A DNA stretch of 64,000 bases from assembly GCA_947586055.1 (NCBI GenBank), contig CANPXL010000002.1, forward strand, positions 1 through 64,000, given 5' to 3'. Position numbers and translations under genes: made by a program. This document shows, in pieces, positions 53,908-60,926 of the stretch. Source of the stretch: an uncultured Acetatifactor sp. Its GTDB lineage: Bacteria > Bacillota > Clostridia > Lachnospirales > Lachnospiraceae. The stretch's first letter is position 1, and every line of letters begins with the position of its first letter. The notes below the pieces were generated by a model. The model did not search any database. It worked only from the letters and a program-made list of their open reading frames with translations, and was not told the DNA's origin.

Positions 53908-55305
53908 TTACCCCTGTTCGTCCAGATACAGCTGCACGCGGTTCTGGATCTTTTCGATCACATCCTCCTTGCTTCTGTCTCCCTCCAGATAATCCGCCGC
54001 TTCCTCATACACAATGTCCAGGATGGCCTCCGTCCGCCTTGGCAGATACCGCGCATCCTCGTAGGCCTCCAATATCTCCTGCTTCGTCTCTTCGTTTAAG
54101 GGCGCATCGATTGCTCCGACTTCACTCAGCTTCGCTGAATACTCCCATGAGGTATTCCAAAGCTCCTTTTGTACCGAATCTCCATAAAAATTCTGTCCGT
54201 CCCGGCTCAAAACAAAGGACAGAAAGGCGTACGCTCCCTCCAGATGCTCCGTGTTCGCATTGATCATCATAACATCTGTCGCTGCAGCCGAACAGGTGTA
54301 ATGAGGGCCGTCGTCAAAGAAACAGCCCACGATGACGTTTCCCGGAAACTGCGACGATATTTGATAAGACGGCGGCCCCTGAATATGCACGTAGTAATCA
54401 TTCACCACCGGATCATACCCCTTTTTCCCGTCCTCCCGGTATCGCTTCGACACGTCCAGAAACTTGGAAAACAGAGGCCCCGTAAAGTCGCAGGTCTTTT
54501 TTTCCCAGTCGATCATCCCCCAGAGATCCTCCGACCCCTCCAGAAAATATGCAAGGATATATCTCCCTCCCAACGTCGGCATAATAAACGAACCGTGTCC
54601 CGGATACTCCAGCAGAAGATCCGCAAAAGACTCTATATCCTGAGGCGGCTGGCTGTCTCCCAGAACTGCCGCATCCACACAGTAGCCGTCAACCGACATC
54701 TCCGGGACAATCGCATAAATCCGGTCTCCGGAAACCGCATAGGCGTATTCGGGAAAGAAGGTCTCCGTCGTCACGCCGCTCTTTTCCAGATAAGGGGAAA
54801 GATCTACCAGCACGCCGCTGTCCATGATCTCCTGAGTGATGGGAAATACTTCACCGGTCAGAATATCCGGTCCTCCCCCGGCTCCCACTTCCACCGACAG
54901 TCTCTCCCGCATGGTCGCCAATTCATCTCCGGCATAACACGTCCGCAGTTCCACACTGTATTTTGTATTTCTCCTATTGAACTCCGCCACTATATCTTCA
55001 ATGGGATTGGTTGCATTTTCACCGGTGGGCATTATCTCGGTTGCAAGGGTGATCACGGTCTTTTCTTCGGGCTCCGTCTCGCTTTCCGCCGCAGAGCTGT
55101 CCTCTTCCGGCGAGATACTTTCCATTTGACCCCATTTGAGGTTAAACTCCCCGTCGTCGGCGTGATAAAAGATCTCGATGTCCTCCGGCTCCTGAGATTC
55201 CTGCGCCGTCTCTTTGGCGCCGCAGCCGGATAAAAGCAGCGCCGCGGAAGCCAAAAGGGCCATCCCTCTCATCGGTCTTTTTCCCTTTGTCTGATTGTTT
55301 ACCAT
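53908..55305 (-). CDS. solute-binding-like lipoprotein, tandem copy 1
   Basis: A 465-residue lipoprotein. The signal peptide ends in a lipobox (ALLLSGCG), so the mature protein is lipid-anchored outside the membrane. After an acidic linker the sequence resembles family 1 extracellular solute-binding proteins (IVAEFNRRNTKYSVELRT, LSVEVGAGGGPDILTGEVFP, LEGAYAFLSFVLS). The four tandem paralogues in this array (53.9-60.1 kb) share the N- and C-termini almost completely. No permease or ATPase genes are near. The ligand is unknown, probably a sugar or peptide. It has its own promoter and shares the fba terminator region. Confidence 0.85.
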   Translation of the reverse strand: MVNNQTKGKRPMRGMALLASAALLLSGCGAKETAQESQEPEDIEIFYHADDGEFNLKWGQMESISPEEDSSAAESETEPEEKTVITLATEIMPTGENATNPIEDIVAEFNRRNTKYSVELRTCYAGDELATMRERLSVEVGAGGGPDILTGEVFPITQEIMDSGVLVDLSPYLEKSGVTTETFFPEYAYAVSGDRIYAIVPEMSVDGYCVDAAVLGDSQPPQDIESFADLLLEYPGHGSFIMPTLGGRYILAYFLEGSEDLWGMIDWEKKTCDFTGPLFSKFLDVSKRYREDGKKGYDPVVNDYYVHIQGPPSYQISSQFPGNVIVGCFFDDGPHYTCSAAATDVMMINANTEHLEGAYAFLSFVLSRDGQNFYGDSVQKELWNTSWEYSAKLSEVGAIDAPLNEETKQEILEAYEDARYLPRRTEAILDIVYEEAADYLEGDRSKEDVIEKIQNRVQLYLDEQG

Positions 55306-55373
55306 GGCGTTTCCCCCTTTCCCGTTGTCCGTTTTCTGTCCGGTCTTACCGGTTTGATCTTATTATAATACCT

Positions 55374-55401
55374 ATTTTACCCCCCCGGAACAGCCTGTCA
55401 A
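55374..55401 (-). promoter_or_regulatory. promoter of lipoprotein copy 1
   Basis: TTGACA (55401-55396), a 16-bp G-rich spacer and TAAAAT (55379-55374) on the minus strand, nearly identical to the promoter of copy 3. Confidence 0.65.
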
Positions 55402-55436
55402 GTCCGCCGTTTCTTCGGGCCGGTTTCTGTTTCTTA

Positions 55437-56828
55437 TCACCCCTGTTCATCCAGATACAACTGCACGCGGTTCTGGATCTTTTCGACCACGTCCTCCAGT
55501 TTTTGATTTCCCTCCAGATATCCCTCCGCTTCCTCATACACAATGTCCAGGATGGCCTCCGTCCGCCTTGGCAGAAACCGCGCATCCTCGTAGGCGTCCA
55601 ATGTCTCCTGCTTCGTCTCTTCGTTTAAAGGCGCTGAAATCACTCCGTACCCGCCCATATCCGAATAATATTCCCATGCGATATCCCAAAGCTCCTTTTG
55701 TACCGGCTCCGAATAACAATCCTGCCCGTCCTTGCTCAAAACATAAGAGAGAAAAGCGTACGCGCCTTCCAGATGCTCCGTATTCGCGTTGATCATCAGC
55801 GTTCCTCCCGCCGTCCGCTCACACTGATAATGGGGACCGTCGTCAAAATAATACCCCACCGGAACGCTCCCCGGACAGAAGAAAGACAGACTGTAAGACG
55901 GCGGATTCTGCATACTGACAGGATAATCATGCACTACCGGCTCATACCCCTTTTTCCCGTCTTCCCGGTATCGCTTCGACACATCCAGAAGCTTGGAGAA
56001 AAGCGGCCCCGTAAAGTCACAGGTCTTTTTTTCCCAATCGATCATCCCCCAGAGATCCTCCGACCCCTCCAGAAAATACGCAAGGATATATCTCCCTCCC
56101 ATCCTCGGACCAAGAAACGAACCGTGTCCCGGATACTCCAGCAGAAGATCCGCAAAAGACTCTATATCCTGAGGCGGCTGACTGTCTCCCAGAACCTCCG
56201 CATCCACACTATAACCTGTATACAGCGCTGACGGGCTGACTCCGTAGATTCCATCCCCCGAGACAGCGGTGGCATACGCCGGGAAAAATGATTCCAGCGT
56301 CACGCCGCTCTGTTCCAGATAGGGAGTCAGATTCACCAGAACCCCGCTGTCCATGATCTCCTGTGTGATGGGAAATACGTCATTTGTCATAAGATCCGGT
56401 CCGTCTCCCGCTCCGACCTCCACGGACAGCCGGTTTCGCATGGTTTCCAGTTCCTCTCCGTATCGGCATGTCTGCAGTTCCACAGAATATCTGTCGCTTT
56501 CCTGATTAAACTTTGCCACGACCTCGCTGAAATTGTCCCCGCCGGATTCGGACACAAGCGCAAACGTGAGCACAATCTTTTCCTTTTCTCCATCCTGTCG
56601 TCCGCTTTCCTCATCGGAACTGTTTTCCACCGGGGGCGTTTCCCAGCCCAGCCCCGTTGTGTGGCTAAACTCCCCGTCGTCGGCGTGATATAAGATCTCG
56701 ATGTCCTCCGGCTCCTGAGATTCCTGCGCCGTCTCTCCGGTGCCGCAGCCGGATAAAAGCAGCGCCGCGGAAACGAAAAGGGCCATTCCCCCCATCGGTC
56801 TTTTTCTCTTTGTCTGATTGTTTACCAT
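55437..56828 (-). CDS. solute-binding-like lipoprotein, tandem copy 2 (divergent)
   Basis: A 463-residue paralogue with the same signal peptide/lipobox (ALLLSGCG) and C-terminus (VEKIQNRVQLYLDEQG) as its neighbours. It is clearly diverged between residues 55 and 245 (VLTFALVSESGGDNFSEV, YGVSPSALYTGYSVDAEVL) and around FFCPGSVPVGYYF, where the other copies read SQFPGN. This mosaic pattern could reflect a different ligand or gene conversion at the ends. Its upstream region keeps the TATAAT-like box but lacks the TTGACA of copies 1 and 3. Confidence 0.84.
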   Translation of the reverse strand: MVNNQTKRKRPMGGMALFVSAALLLSGCGTGETAQESQEPEDIEILYHADDGEFSHTTGLGWETPPVENSSDEESGRQDGEKEKIVLTFALVSESGGDNFSEVVAKFNQESDRYSVELQTCRYGEELETMRNRLSVEVGAGDGPDLMTNDVFPITQEIMDSGVLVNLTPYLEQSGVTLESFFPAYATAVSGDGIYGVSPSALYTGYSVDAEVLGDSQPPQDIESFADLLLEYPGHGSFLGPRMGGRYILAYFLEGSEDLWGMIDWEKKTCDFTGPLFSKLLDVSKRYREDGKKGYEPVVHDYPVSMQNPPSYSLSFFCPGSVPVGYYFDDGPHYQCERTAGGTLMINANTEHLEGAYAFLSYVLSKDGQDCYSEPVQKELWDIAWEYYSDMGGYGVISAPLNEETKQETLDAYEDARFLPRRTEAILDIVYEEAEGYLEGNQKLEDVVEKIQNRVQLYLDEQG

Positions 56829-56929
56829 GGCGTTTCCCCCTTTCCCGTTGTCCGTCTTCTGTCCGGTCTTACCGGTTTGATCTTGTTATAATACCTATTT
56901 TACCACCGTAACAGTCCGGATTCCATAAC

Positions 56930-56962
56930 AAAAGTGCCGCAAAAACCTGCTGCGACACTTTT
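56930..56962 (-). terminator. terminator of lipoprotein copy 3
   Basis: The stem AAAAGTGCCGCA / TGCGACACTTTT lies 18 bp beyond the stop of copy 3. An almost identical element follows copy 4, and a related perfect palindrome is at 60648-60698. Confidence 0.75.
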
Positions 56963-56980
56963 ACTGAAATCCCTTCCTTA

Positions 56981-58378
56981 TTATCCCTGTTCGTCCAGAT
57001 ACAGCTGCACGCGGTTCTGGATCTTTTCGATCACATCCTCCTTACTTCTGTCTCCTTCCAGATAATCCTCCGCTTCCTCATACACAATGTCCAGGATGGC
57101 CTCCGTCCGCCTTGGCAGAAACCGCGCATCCTCGTAGGCGTCCAGCATCTCCTGCTTTGTCTCTTCGTTTAAGGGCGCATCGATTGCTCCGACTTCGCTC
57201 AGCTTCGCTGAATACTCCCATGAGGTATTCCAGAGTTCCTTTTGTACCGATTCCCCATAAAAGTCCTGTCCGTCCCGGCTCAGAACAAAGGACAGAAAGG
57301 CGTACGCTCCCTCCAGATGCTCCGTGTTCGCATTGATCATCATAACGTCTGAAGCTGCAGCCGAAGCGTTGTAATGAGGGCCGTCGTCAAAGAAATAGCC
57401 CACGATGACGTTTCCCGGAAACTGCGACGATATTTGATAGGACGGCGGCCCCTGGATATGCACGAAGTAATCATTCACCACCGAATCATACCCCTTTTTC
57501 CCGTCCTCCCGGTATCGCTTCGACACGTCCAGGAACTTGGAAAAAAGCGGTCCCGTAAAGTCGCAGGTCTTTTTTTCCCAGTCGATCATCCCCCAGAGAT
57601 CCTCCGACCCCTCCAGAAAATACGCAAGGATATATCTCCCTCCCGTCATCGGGCCAAGAAATGAACCGTGTCCCGGATATTCCAGCAGAAGATCCGCAAA
57701 AGACTCTATATCCTGAGGCGGCTGACTATCTCCCAGAACTGCCGCATCCACACAGTAGCCGCGAATCGACATCTCCGGGACAATCCCATAAATCCGGTCT
57801 CCGGAAACCGCATAGGCGTATTCGGGAAAAAAGGTCTCCGGCGTCACGCCGCTCTTTTCCAGATAAGGGGAAAGATCCACCAGCACGCCGCTGTCCATGA
57901 TCTCCTGAGTGATTGGAAATACATCTCCTGTCAGAATATCCGGTCCTCCCCCGGCTCCCACTTCCACCGACAGTCTCTCCCGCATGGTACCCAATTCTTC
58001 TCCGCTATAACACGTCCGCAGTTCCACACTGTATTTTGTATTTCTCCTATTGAACTCCGCCACCACATCTTCAATGAGATTGGTCTCATTTTCACCGGTG
58101 GGCATCACCACGGTCGCAAGAGTGATCACGGTTTTTTCTTCGGGCTCCGTCTCGCTTTCCGACGCAGAACTGCCCTCTTCCGGCGAGATACTTTCCATTT
58201 CACCCCATTTGCGGTTAAATTCCCCGTCGTCGGCGTGATATAAGATCTCGATGTCCTCCGGCTCCTGAGATTCCTGCGCCGTCTCTCCGGCGCCACAGCC
58301 GGATAAAAGCAGCGCCGCGGAAGCCAAAAGGGCCATCCCCCTCATCGGTCTTTTTCTCTTTGTGTGATTGTTTACCAT
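56981..58378 (-). CDS. solute-binding-like lipoprotein, tandem copy 3
   Basis: A 465-residue lipoprotein nearly identical to copies 1 and 4 over most of its length, with lipobox ALLLSGCG, the VEVGAGGGPDILTGDVFP segment and the shared C-terminus. Differences cluster in short patches (VVMPTGENETNLIED, EMSIRGYCVDAAV). It has its own promoter (58447-58474) and terminator, so each copy is probably an independent transcription unit. Role as a transport receptor is inferred from the fold. Confidence 0.85.
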   Translation of the reverse strand: MVNNHTKRKRPMRGMALLASAALLLSGCGAGETAQESQEPEDIEILYHADDGEFNRKWGEMESISPEEGSSASESETEPEEKTVITLATVVMPTGENETNLIEDVVAEFNRRNTKYSVELRTCYSGEELGTMRERLSVEVGAGGGPDILTGDVFPITQEIMDSGVLVDLSPYLEKSGVTPETFFPEYAYAVSGDRIYGIVPEMSIRGYCVDAAVLGDSQPPQDIESFADLLLEYPGHGSFLGPMTGGRYILAYFLEGSEDLWGMIDWEKKTCDFTGPLFSKFLDVSKRYREDGKKGYDSVVNDYFVHIQGPPSYQISSQFPGNVIVGYFFDDGPHYNASAAASDVMMINANTEHLEGAYAFLSFVLSRDGQDFYGESVQKELWNTSWEYSAKLSEVGAIDAPLNEETKQEMLDAYEDARFLPRRTEAILDIVYEEAEDYLEGDRSKEDVIEKIQNRVQLYLDEQG

Positions 58379-58446
58379 GGCGTTTCCCCCTTTCCCGTTA
58401 TCCGTTTCCTGTCCAGTCTTACCGGTTTGATCTTATTATAATACCT

Positions 58447-58474
58447 ATTTTACCCCCCCGGGACAGCCTGTCAA
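58447..58474 (-). promoter_or_regulatory. promoter of lipoprotein copy 3
   Basis: TTGACA (58474-58469), a 16-bp spacer and TAAAAT (58452-58447) on the minus strand; the surrounding 100 bp match the copy 1 upstream region closely. Confidence 0.65.
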
Positions 58475-58616
58475 GTCCGCCGTTTCTTCGGACCGGTTTC
58501 CGTTTCTTCAGACCGGTTTTCTGTCTCCACAAATTCTGCCTTACCAGAAATGCCATGATTTTTGTTTCCCCATGCTAATTCCCACGCTGCGGTATGTCTT
58601 CATGTTCTTCCATAGC

Positions 58617-58649
58617 AAAAGTGCCGCAAAAACCTGCTGCGACACTTTT
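58617..58649 (-). terminator. terminator of lipoprotein copy 4
   Basis: Same stem (AAAAGTGCCGCA / TGCGACACTTTT) and loop as the copy 3 terminator, 18 bp beyond the copy 4 stop. Confidence 0.75.
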
Positions 58650-58667
58650 ATCGAAATCCCTTCCTTA

Positions 58668-60068
58668 TTATCCCTGTTCGTCCAGATACAGCTGCACGCG
58701 GTTCTGGATCTTTTCGATCACATCCTCCTTGCTTCTGTCTCCTTCCAGATAATCCGCCGCTTCCTCATACACAATGTCCAGGATGGCCTCCGTCCGCCTT
58801 GGCAGAAACCGCGCATCCTCGTAGGCGTCTAATATCTCCTGCTTTGTCTCTTCGTTTAACGGCGCATCAATTGTTCCGACTTCGCTCAGCTTCGCTGAAT
58901 ACTCCCACGAGGTATCCCAGAGCTCCTTTTGCATCGGCTCTCCATAAAAATTCTGTCCGTCCCGGCTCAGAACAAAGGACAGAAAGGCGTACGCTCCCTC
59001 CAGATGCTCCGTGTTCGCATTGATCATCATAACGTCTGTAGCTGCAGCCGAAGTGATGTAATGAGGGCCGTCGTCAAAGAAACAGCCCACGAAGACGTTC
59101 CCCGGAAACTGCGACGATATTTGATAGGACGGCGGCCCCTGGATATGCACGTAGTAATCATTCACCACCGGATCATACCCCTTTTTCCCGTCCTCCCGGT
59201 ATCGCTTCGACACGTCCAGAAACTTGGAAAACAGAGGCCCCGTAAAGTCGCAGGTCTTTTTTTCCCAGTCGATCATCCCCCAGAGATCCTCCGACCCCTC
59301 CAGAAAATACGCAAGGATATATCTCCCTCCCATCATCGGGCCAAGAAATGAACCGTGTCCCGGATATTCCAGCAGAAGATCCACAAAAGACTCTATATCC
59401 TGAGGCGGCTGACTGTCTCCCAGAACTTCCGCATCCACACAGTAGCCGCGAACCAACATCTGCGGGACAATTCCATAAATCCGGTCTCCGGAAACCGCAT
59501 AGGCGTATTCGGGAAAGAAGGTCTCCGGCGTCACACCGCTCTTTTCCAGATAAGGGGAAAGGTCCACCAGTACGCCGCTGTCCATGATCTCCTGAGTGAT
59601 GGGAAATACTTCACCGGTCAAAATATCCGGTCCTCCCCCGGCTCCCACTTCCACCGACAGTCTATCCCGCATGGTCGCCAATTCATCTCCGGCATAACAC
59701 GTCCGCAGTTCCACACTGTATTTTGTATTTCTCCTATTAAACTCCGCCACCACATCTTCAATGGTATTGGTCGCATTTTCACCGGTGGGCATCACCTCGG
59801 TTGCAAGAGTGATCACAGTCTTTTCTTCGGGCTCCGTCTCACTTTCCGCCGCAGAACTGACCTCTTCCGACGAAATACTTCCCATTTCACCCCATTTGCG
59901 GTTAAACTCCCCGTCGTCGGCGTGATAAAAGATCTCGATGTCCTCCGGCTCCTGAGATTCCTGCGCCGTCTCTCCGGCGCCGCAGCCGGATGAAAGCAGC
60001 AGCGCGGCGGAAGCCAAAAGGGCCATCCCCCCCATCGGTCCTTTTCTCTTTGTGTGATTGTTTACCAT
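58668..60068 (-). CDS. solute-binding-like lipoprotein, tandem copy 4
   Basis: A 466-residue copy, with one extra serine before the lipobox (LLLSSGCG). Otherwise it follows copies 1 and 3 (VEVGAGGGPDILTGEVFP, SQFPGNVFVGCFF, shared C-terminus). Its upstream DNA departs from the other copies about 30 bp before the start and lacks the TTGACA/TAAAAT promoter. It is the 5'-most copy, next to the small secreted protein gene, from which a strong terminator separates it. Confidence 0.85.
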   Translation of the reverse strand: MVNNHTKRKGPMGGMALLASAALLLSSGCGAGETAQESQEPEDIEIFYHADDGEFNRKWGEMGSISSEEVSSAAESETEPEEKTVITLATEVMPTGENATNTIEDVVAEFNRRNTKYSVELRTCYAGDELATMRDRLSVEVGAGGGPDILTGEVFPITQEIMDSGVLVDLSPYLEKSGVTPETFFPEYAYAVSGDRIYGIVPQMLVRGYCVDAEVLGDSQPPQDIESFVDLLLEYPGHGSFLGPMMGGRYILAYFLEGSEDLWGMIDWEKKTCDFTGPLFSKFLDVSKRYREDGKKGYDPVVNDYYVHIQGPPSYQISSQFPGNVFVGCFFDDGPHYITSAAATDVMMINANTEHLEGAYAFLSFVLSRDGQNFYGEPMQKELWDTSWEYSAKLSEVGTIDAPLNEETKQEILDAYEDARFLPRRTEAILDIVYEEAADYLEGDRSKEDVIEKIQNRVQLYLDEQG

Positions 60069-60106
60069 GGCGTTTCCCCTTTCCCGTTGCCCGTCTCCTG
60101 AAAAAG

Positions 60107-60150
60107 CCCGGGAATCCTGCCGGGATTCGTTACCCGTCCGGATTCCCGGG
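60107..60150 (-). terminator. terminator of the small secreted protein gene
   Basis: An 11-bp perfect stem CCCGGGAATCC / GGATTCCCGGG, with an internal secondary hairpin, followed by CTTTTTC on the minus strand, 50 bp beyond the stop of the 109-residue gene. Confidence 0.8.
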
Positions 60151-60200
60151 ACAGTTTACAGATCAGTGACACAATTCTTACTATCTCATCTTATTTACGC

Positions 60201-60530
60201 TCAGTGCAAATAATACCCGCAGACACAGTACATTGTACCGGGAACCTGCGTATGGGGCTCTGAGACTCTTACAGTGATTTCTTGCACATTTCCTTTGCAT
60301 ACTCCGCATCTGTAAATTTGCACATATTGTCTCTGATGCCCAGACGGCCCCGCATTGGTGTATACTTCATTTTTAATACCTGCTTCTTCTTGATAAGGAT
60401 GCTTACATTCGTCCTCTGATACCTGCACATTTTTCTCCGCCGCAGACGCCGGGAAAGCAAAAGCCGTCGTTCCCAGAACCGCCAGGGACAGAAGAACCGC
60501 TGATACCGTTTTCTTAACTCCATTTTTCAT
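60201..60530 (-). CDS. small secreted Cys-rich protein
   Basis: A 109-residue protein with a clear signal peptide (VKKTVSAVLLSLAVLGTTAFAF, cleavage probably after PASAA). The mature part of about 78 residues has two close cysteine pairs, YRCGVCKG and YCVCGYY, plus ECKH near its start, suggesting a zinc-ribbon-like or disulfide-bonded fold. No family is recognised. The ATG at 60530 has a strong GGAGG site. A promoter overlapped by an inverted repeat lies upstream, and the peptide/regulator pair is next to it, so it is a candidate output gene of that pair (inference). Confidence 0.75.
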   Translation of the reverse strand: MKNGVKKTVSAVLLSLAVLGTTAFAFPASAAEKNVQVSEDECKHPYQEEAGIKNEVYTNAGPSGHQRQYVQIYRCGVCKGNVQEITVRVSEPHTQVPGTMYCVCGYYLH

Positions 60531-60561
60531 AGAAATAATCCTCCTTTTTCCGGCCGGCTTA

Positions 60562-60595
60562 TTTCTGACACTATAATATCACATTTTGTCAGAAA
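60562..60595. promoter_or_regulatory. inverted repeat operator candidate at the small secreted protein promoter
   Basis: Perfect 9-bp arms TTTCTGACA and TGTCAGAAA separated by 16 bp. One arm occupies the -35/-10 spacer, next to the -35 box, and the other lies just past the -10 box. This is the geometry expected of a dimeric regulator controlling the promoter. The regulator is unknown; the nearby double-HTH protein is a candidate. Confidence 0.7.
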
Positions 60596-60601
60596 TGCCA
60601 A
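60573..60601 (-). promoter_or_regulatory. promoter of the small secreted protein gene
   Basis: TTGGCA (60601-60596), a 17-bp spacer and TATTAT (60578-60573) on the minus strand, about 40 bp upstream of the start codon. Confidence 0.75.
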
Positions 60602-60647
60602 TAGTTTTTCGTTACTTTTTTATTGTACAATTCAACTTTACATTATT

Positions 60648-60698
60648 CCATAACAAAAGTGTCACAAAAAAATCTTTTTTGTGACACTTTTGTTATGG
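60648..60698. terminator. perfect palindrome, probable terminator of the double-HTH regulator
   Basis: 24-bp perfect arms around a 3-base loop; the core is AAAAGTGTCAC with flanking A and T runs. It resembles the lipoprotein terminators at 56930 and 58617. For the minus-strand regulator it lies about 225 bp past the stop, so the transcript would run antisense through the small peptide gene. For the plus-strand peptide gene it sits directly upstream of the promoter. Confidence 0.75.
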
Positions 60699-60717
60699 TC
60701 ATTTATTTCCTCTGTAT

Positions 60718-60723
60718 TATAAT
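60718..60723 (+). promoter_or_regulatory. -10 box of the small peptide gene
   Basis: A consensus TATAAT 45 bp upstream of the peptide ATG; no good -35 box is found at normal spacing, suggesting that activation may be needed. Confidence 0.5.
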
Positions 60724-60767
60724 ATTATATATGGTTTTCTATAAAACAGCAGAAAGGAGCAAATTAT

Positions 60768-60926
60768 ATGAAAAATAAAATTCCCCTTTTAAAACGAATA
60801 ACAGTTCTGCTGTCCCCGCATGCGACCCTCAATACCGTTATCCCTTTTACTATGTGTGATATATCCGGACCGCCCGAAGCGTCTGTTCAATCCGATTACA
60901 TAAAAGATGTCACACATACTTTTTAA
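60768..60926 (+). CDS. 52-residue peptide, candidate signalling pro-peptide (not in ORF track)
   Basis: A short ORF missing from the supplied track, with AGAAAGGAGC seven to eight bases before the ATG. The N-terminus is basic and partly hydrophobic (MKNKIPLLKRITVLLSP), with a further hydrophobic stretch (NTVIPFTMC) and a polar C-terminus (VQSDYIKDVTHTF). This matches the plan of exported pro-pheromones of RRNPP systems, whose active part is a C-terminal fragment. It is convergent with the double-HTH regulator and overlaps it by four bases (TTAA). No homologue is recognised, so the pheromone role is inferred from size, RBS, composition and position. Confidence 0.65.
   Translation: MKNKIPLLKRITVLLSPHATLNTVIPFTMCDISGPPEASVQSDYIKDVTHTF

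Noticed and set aside
54169-55233. Plus-strand ORFs repeated opposite each lipoprotein gene
   Set aside because: They recur because the lipoprotein genes are duplicated, not because they are real; none has an RBS.
53908-60068. Four lipoprotein copies as an assembly artefact
   Set aside because: The copies differ throughout, and copy 2 strongly, with distinct flanks, so a simple assembly duplication does not explain them.
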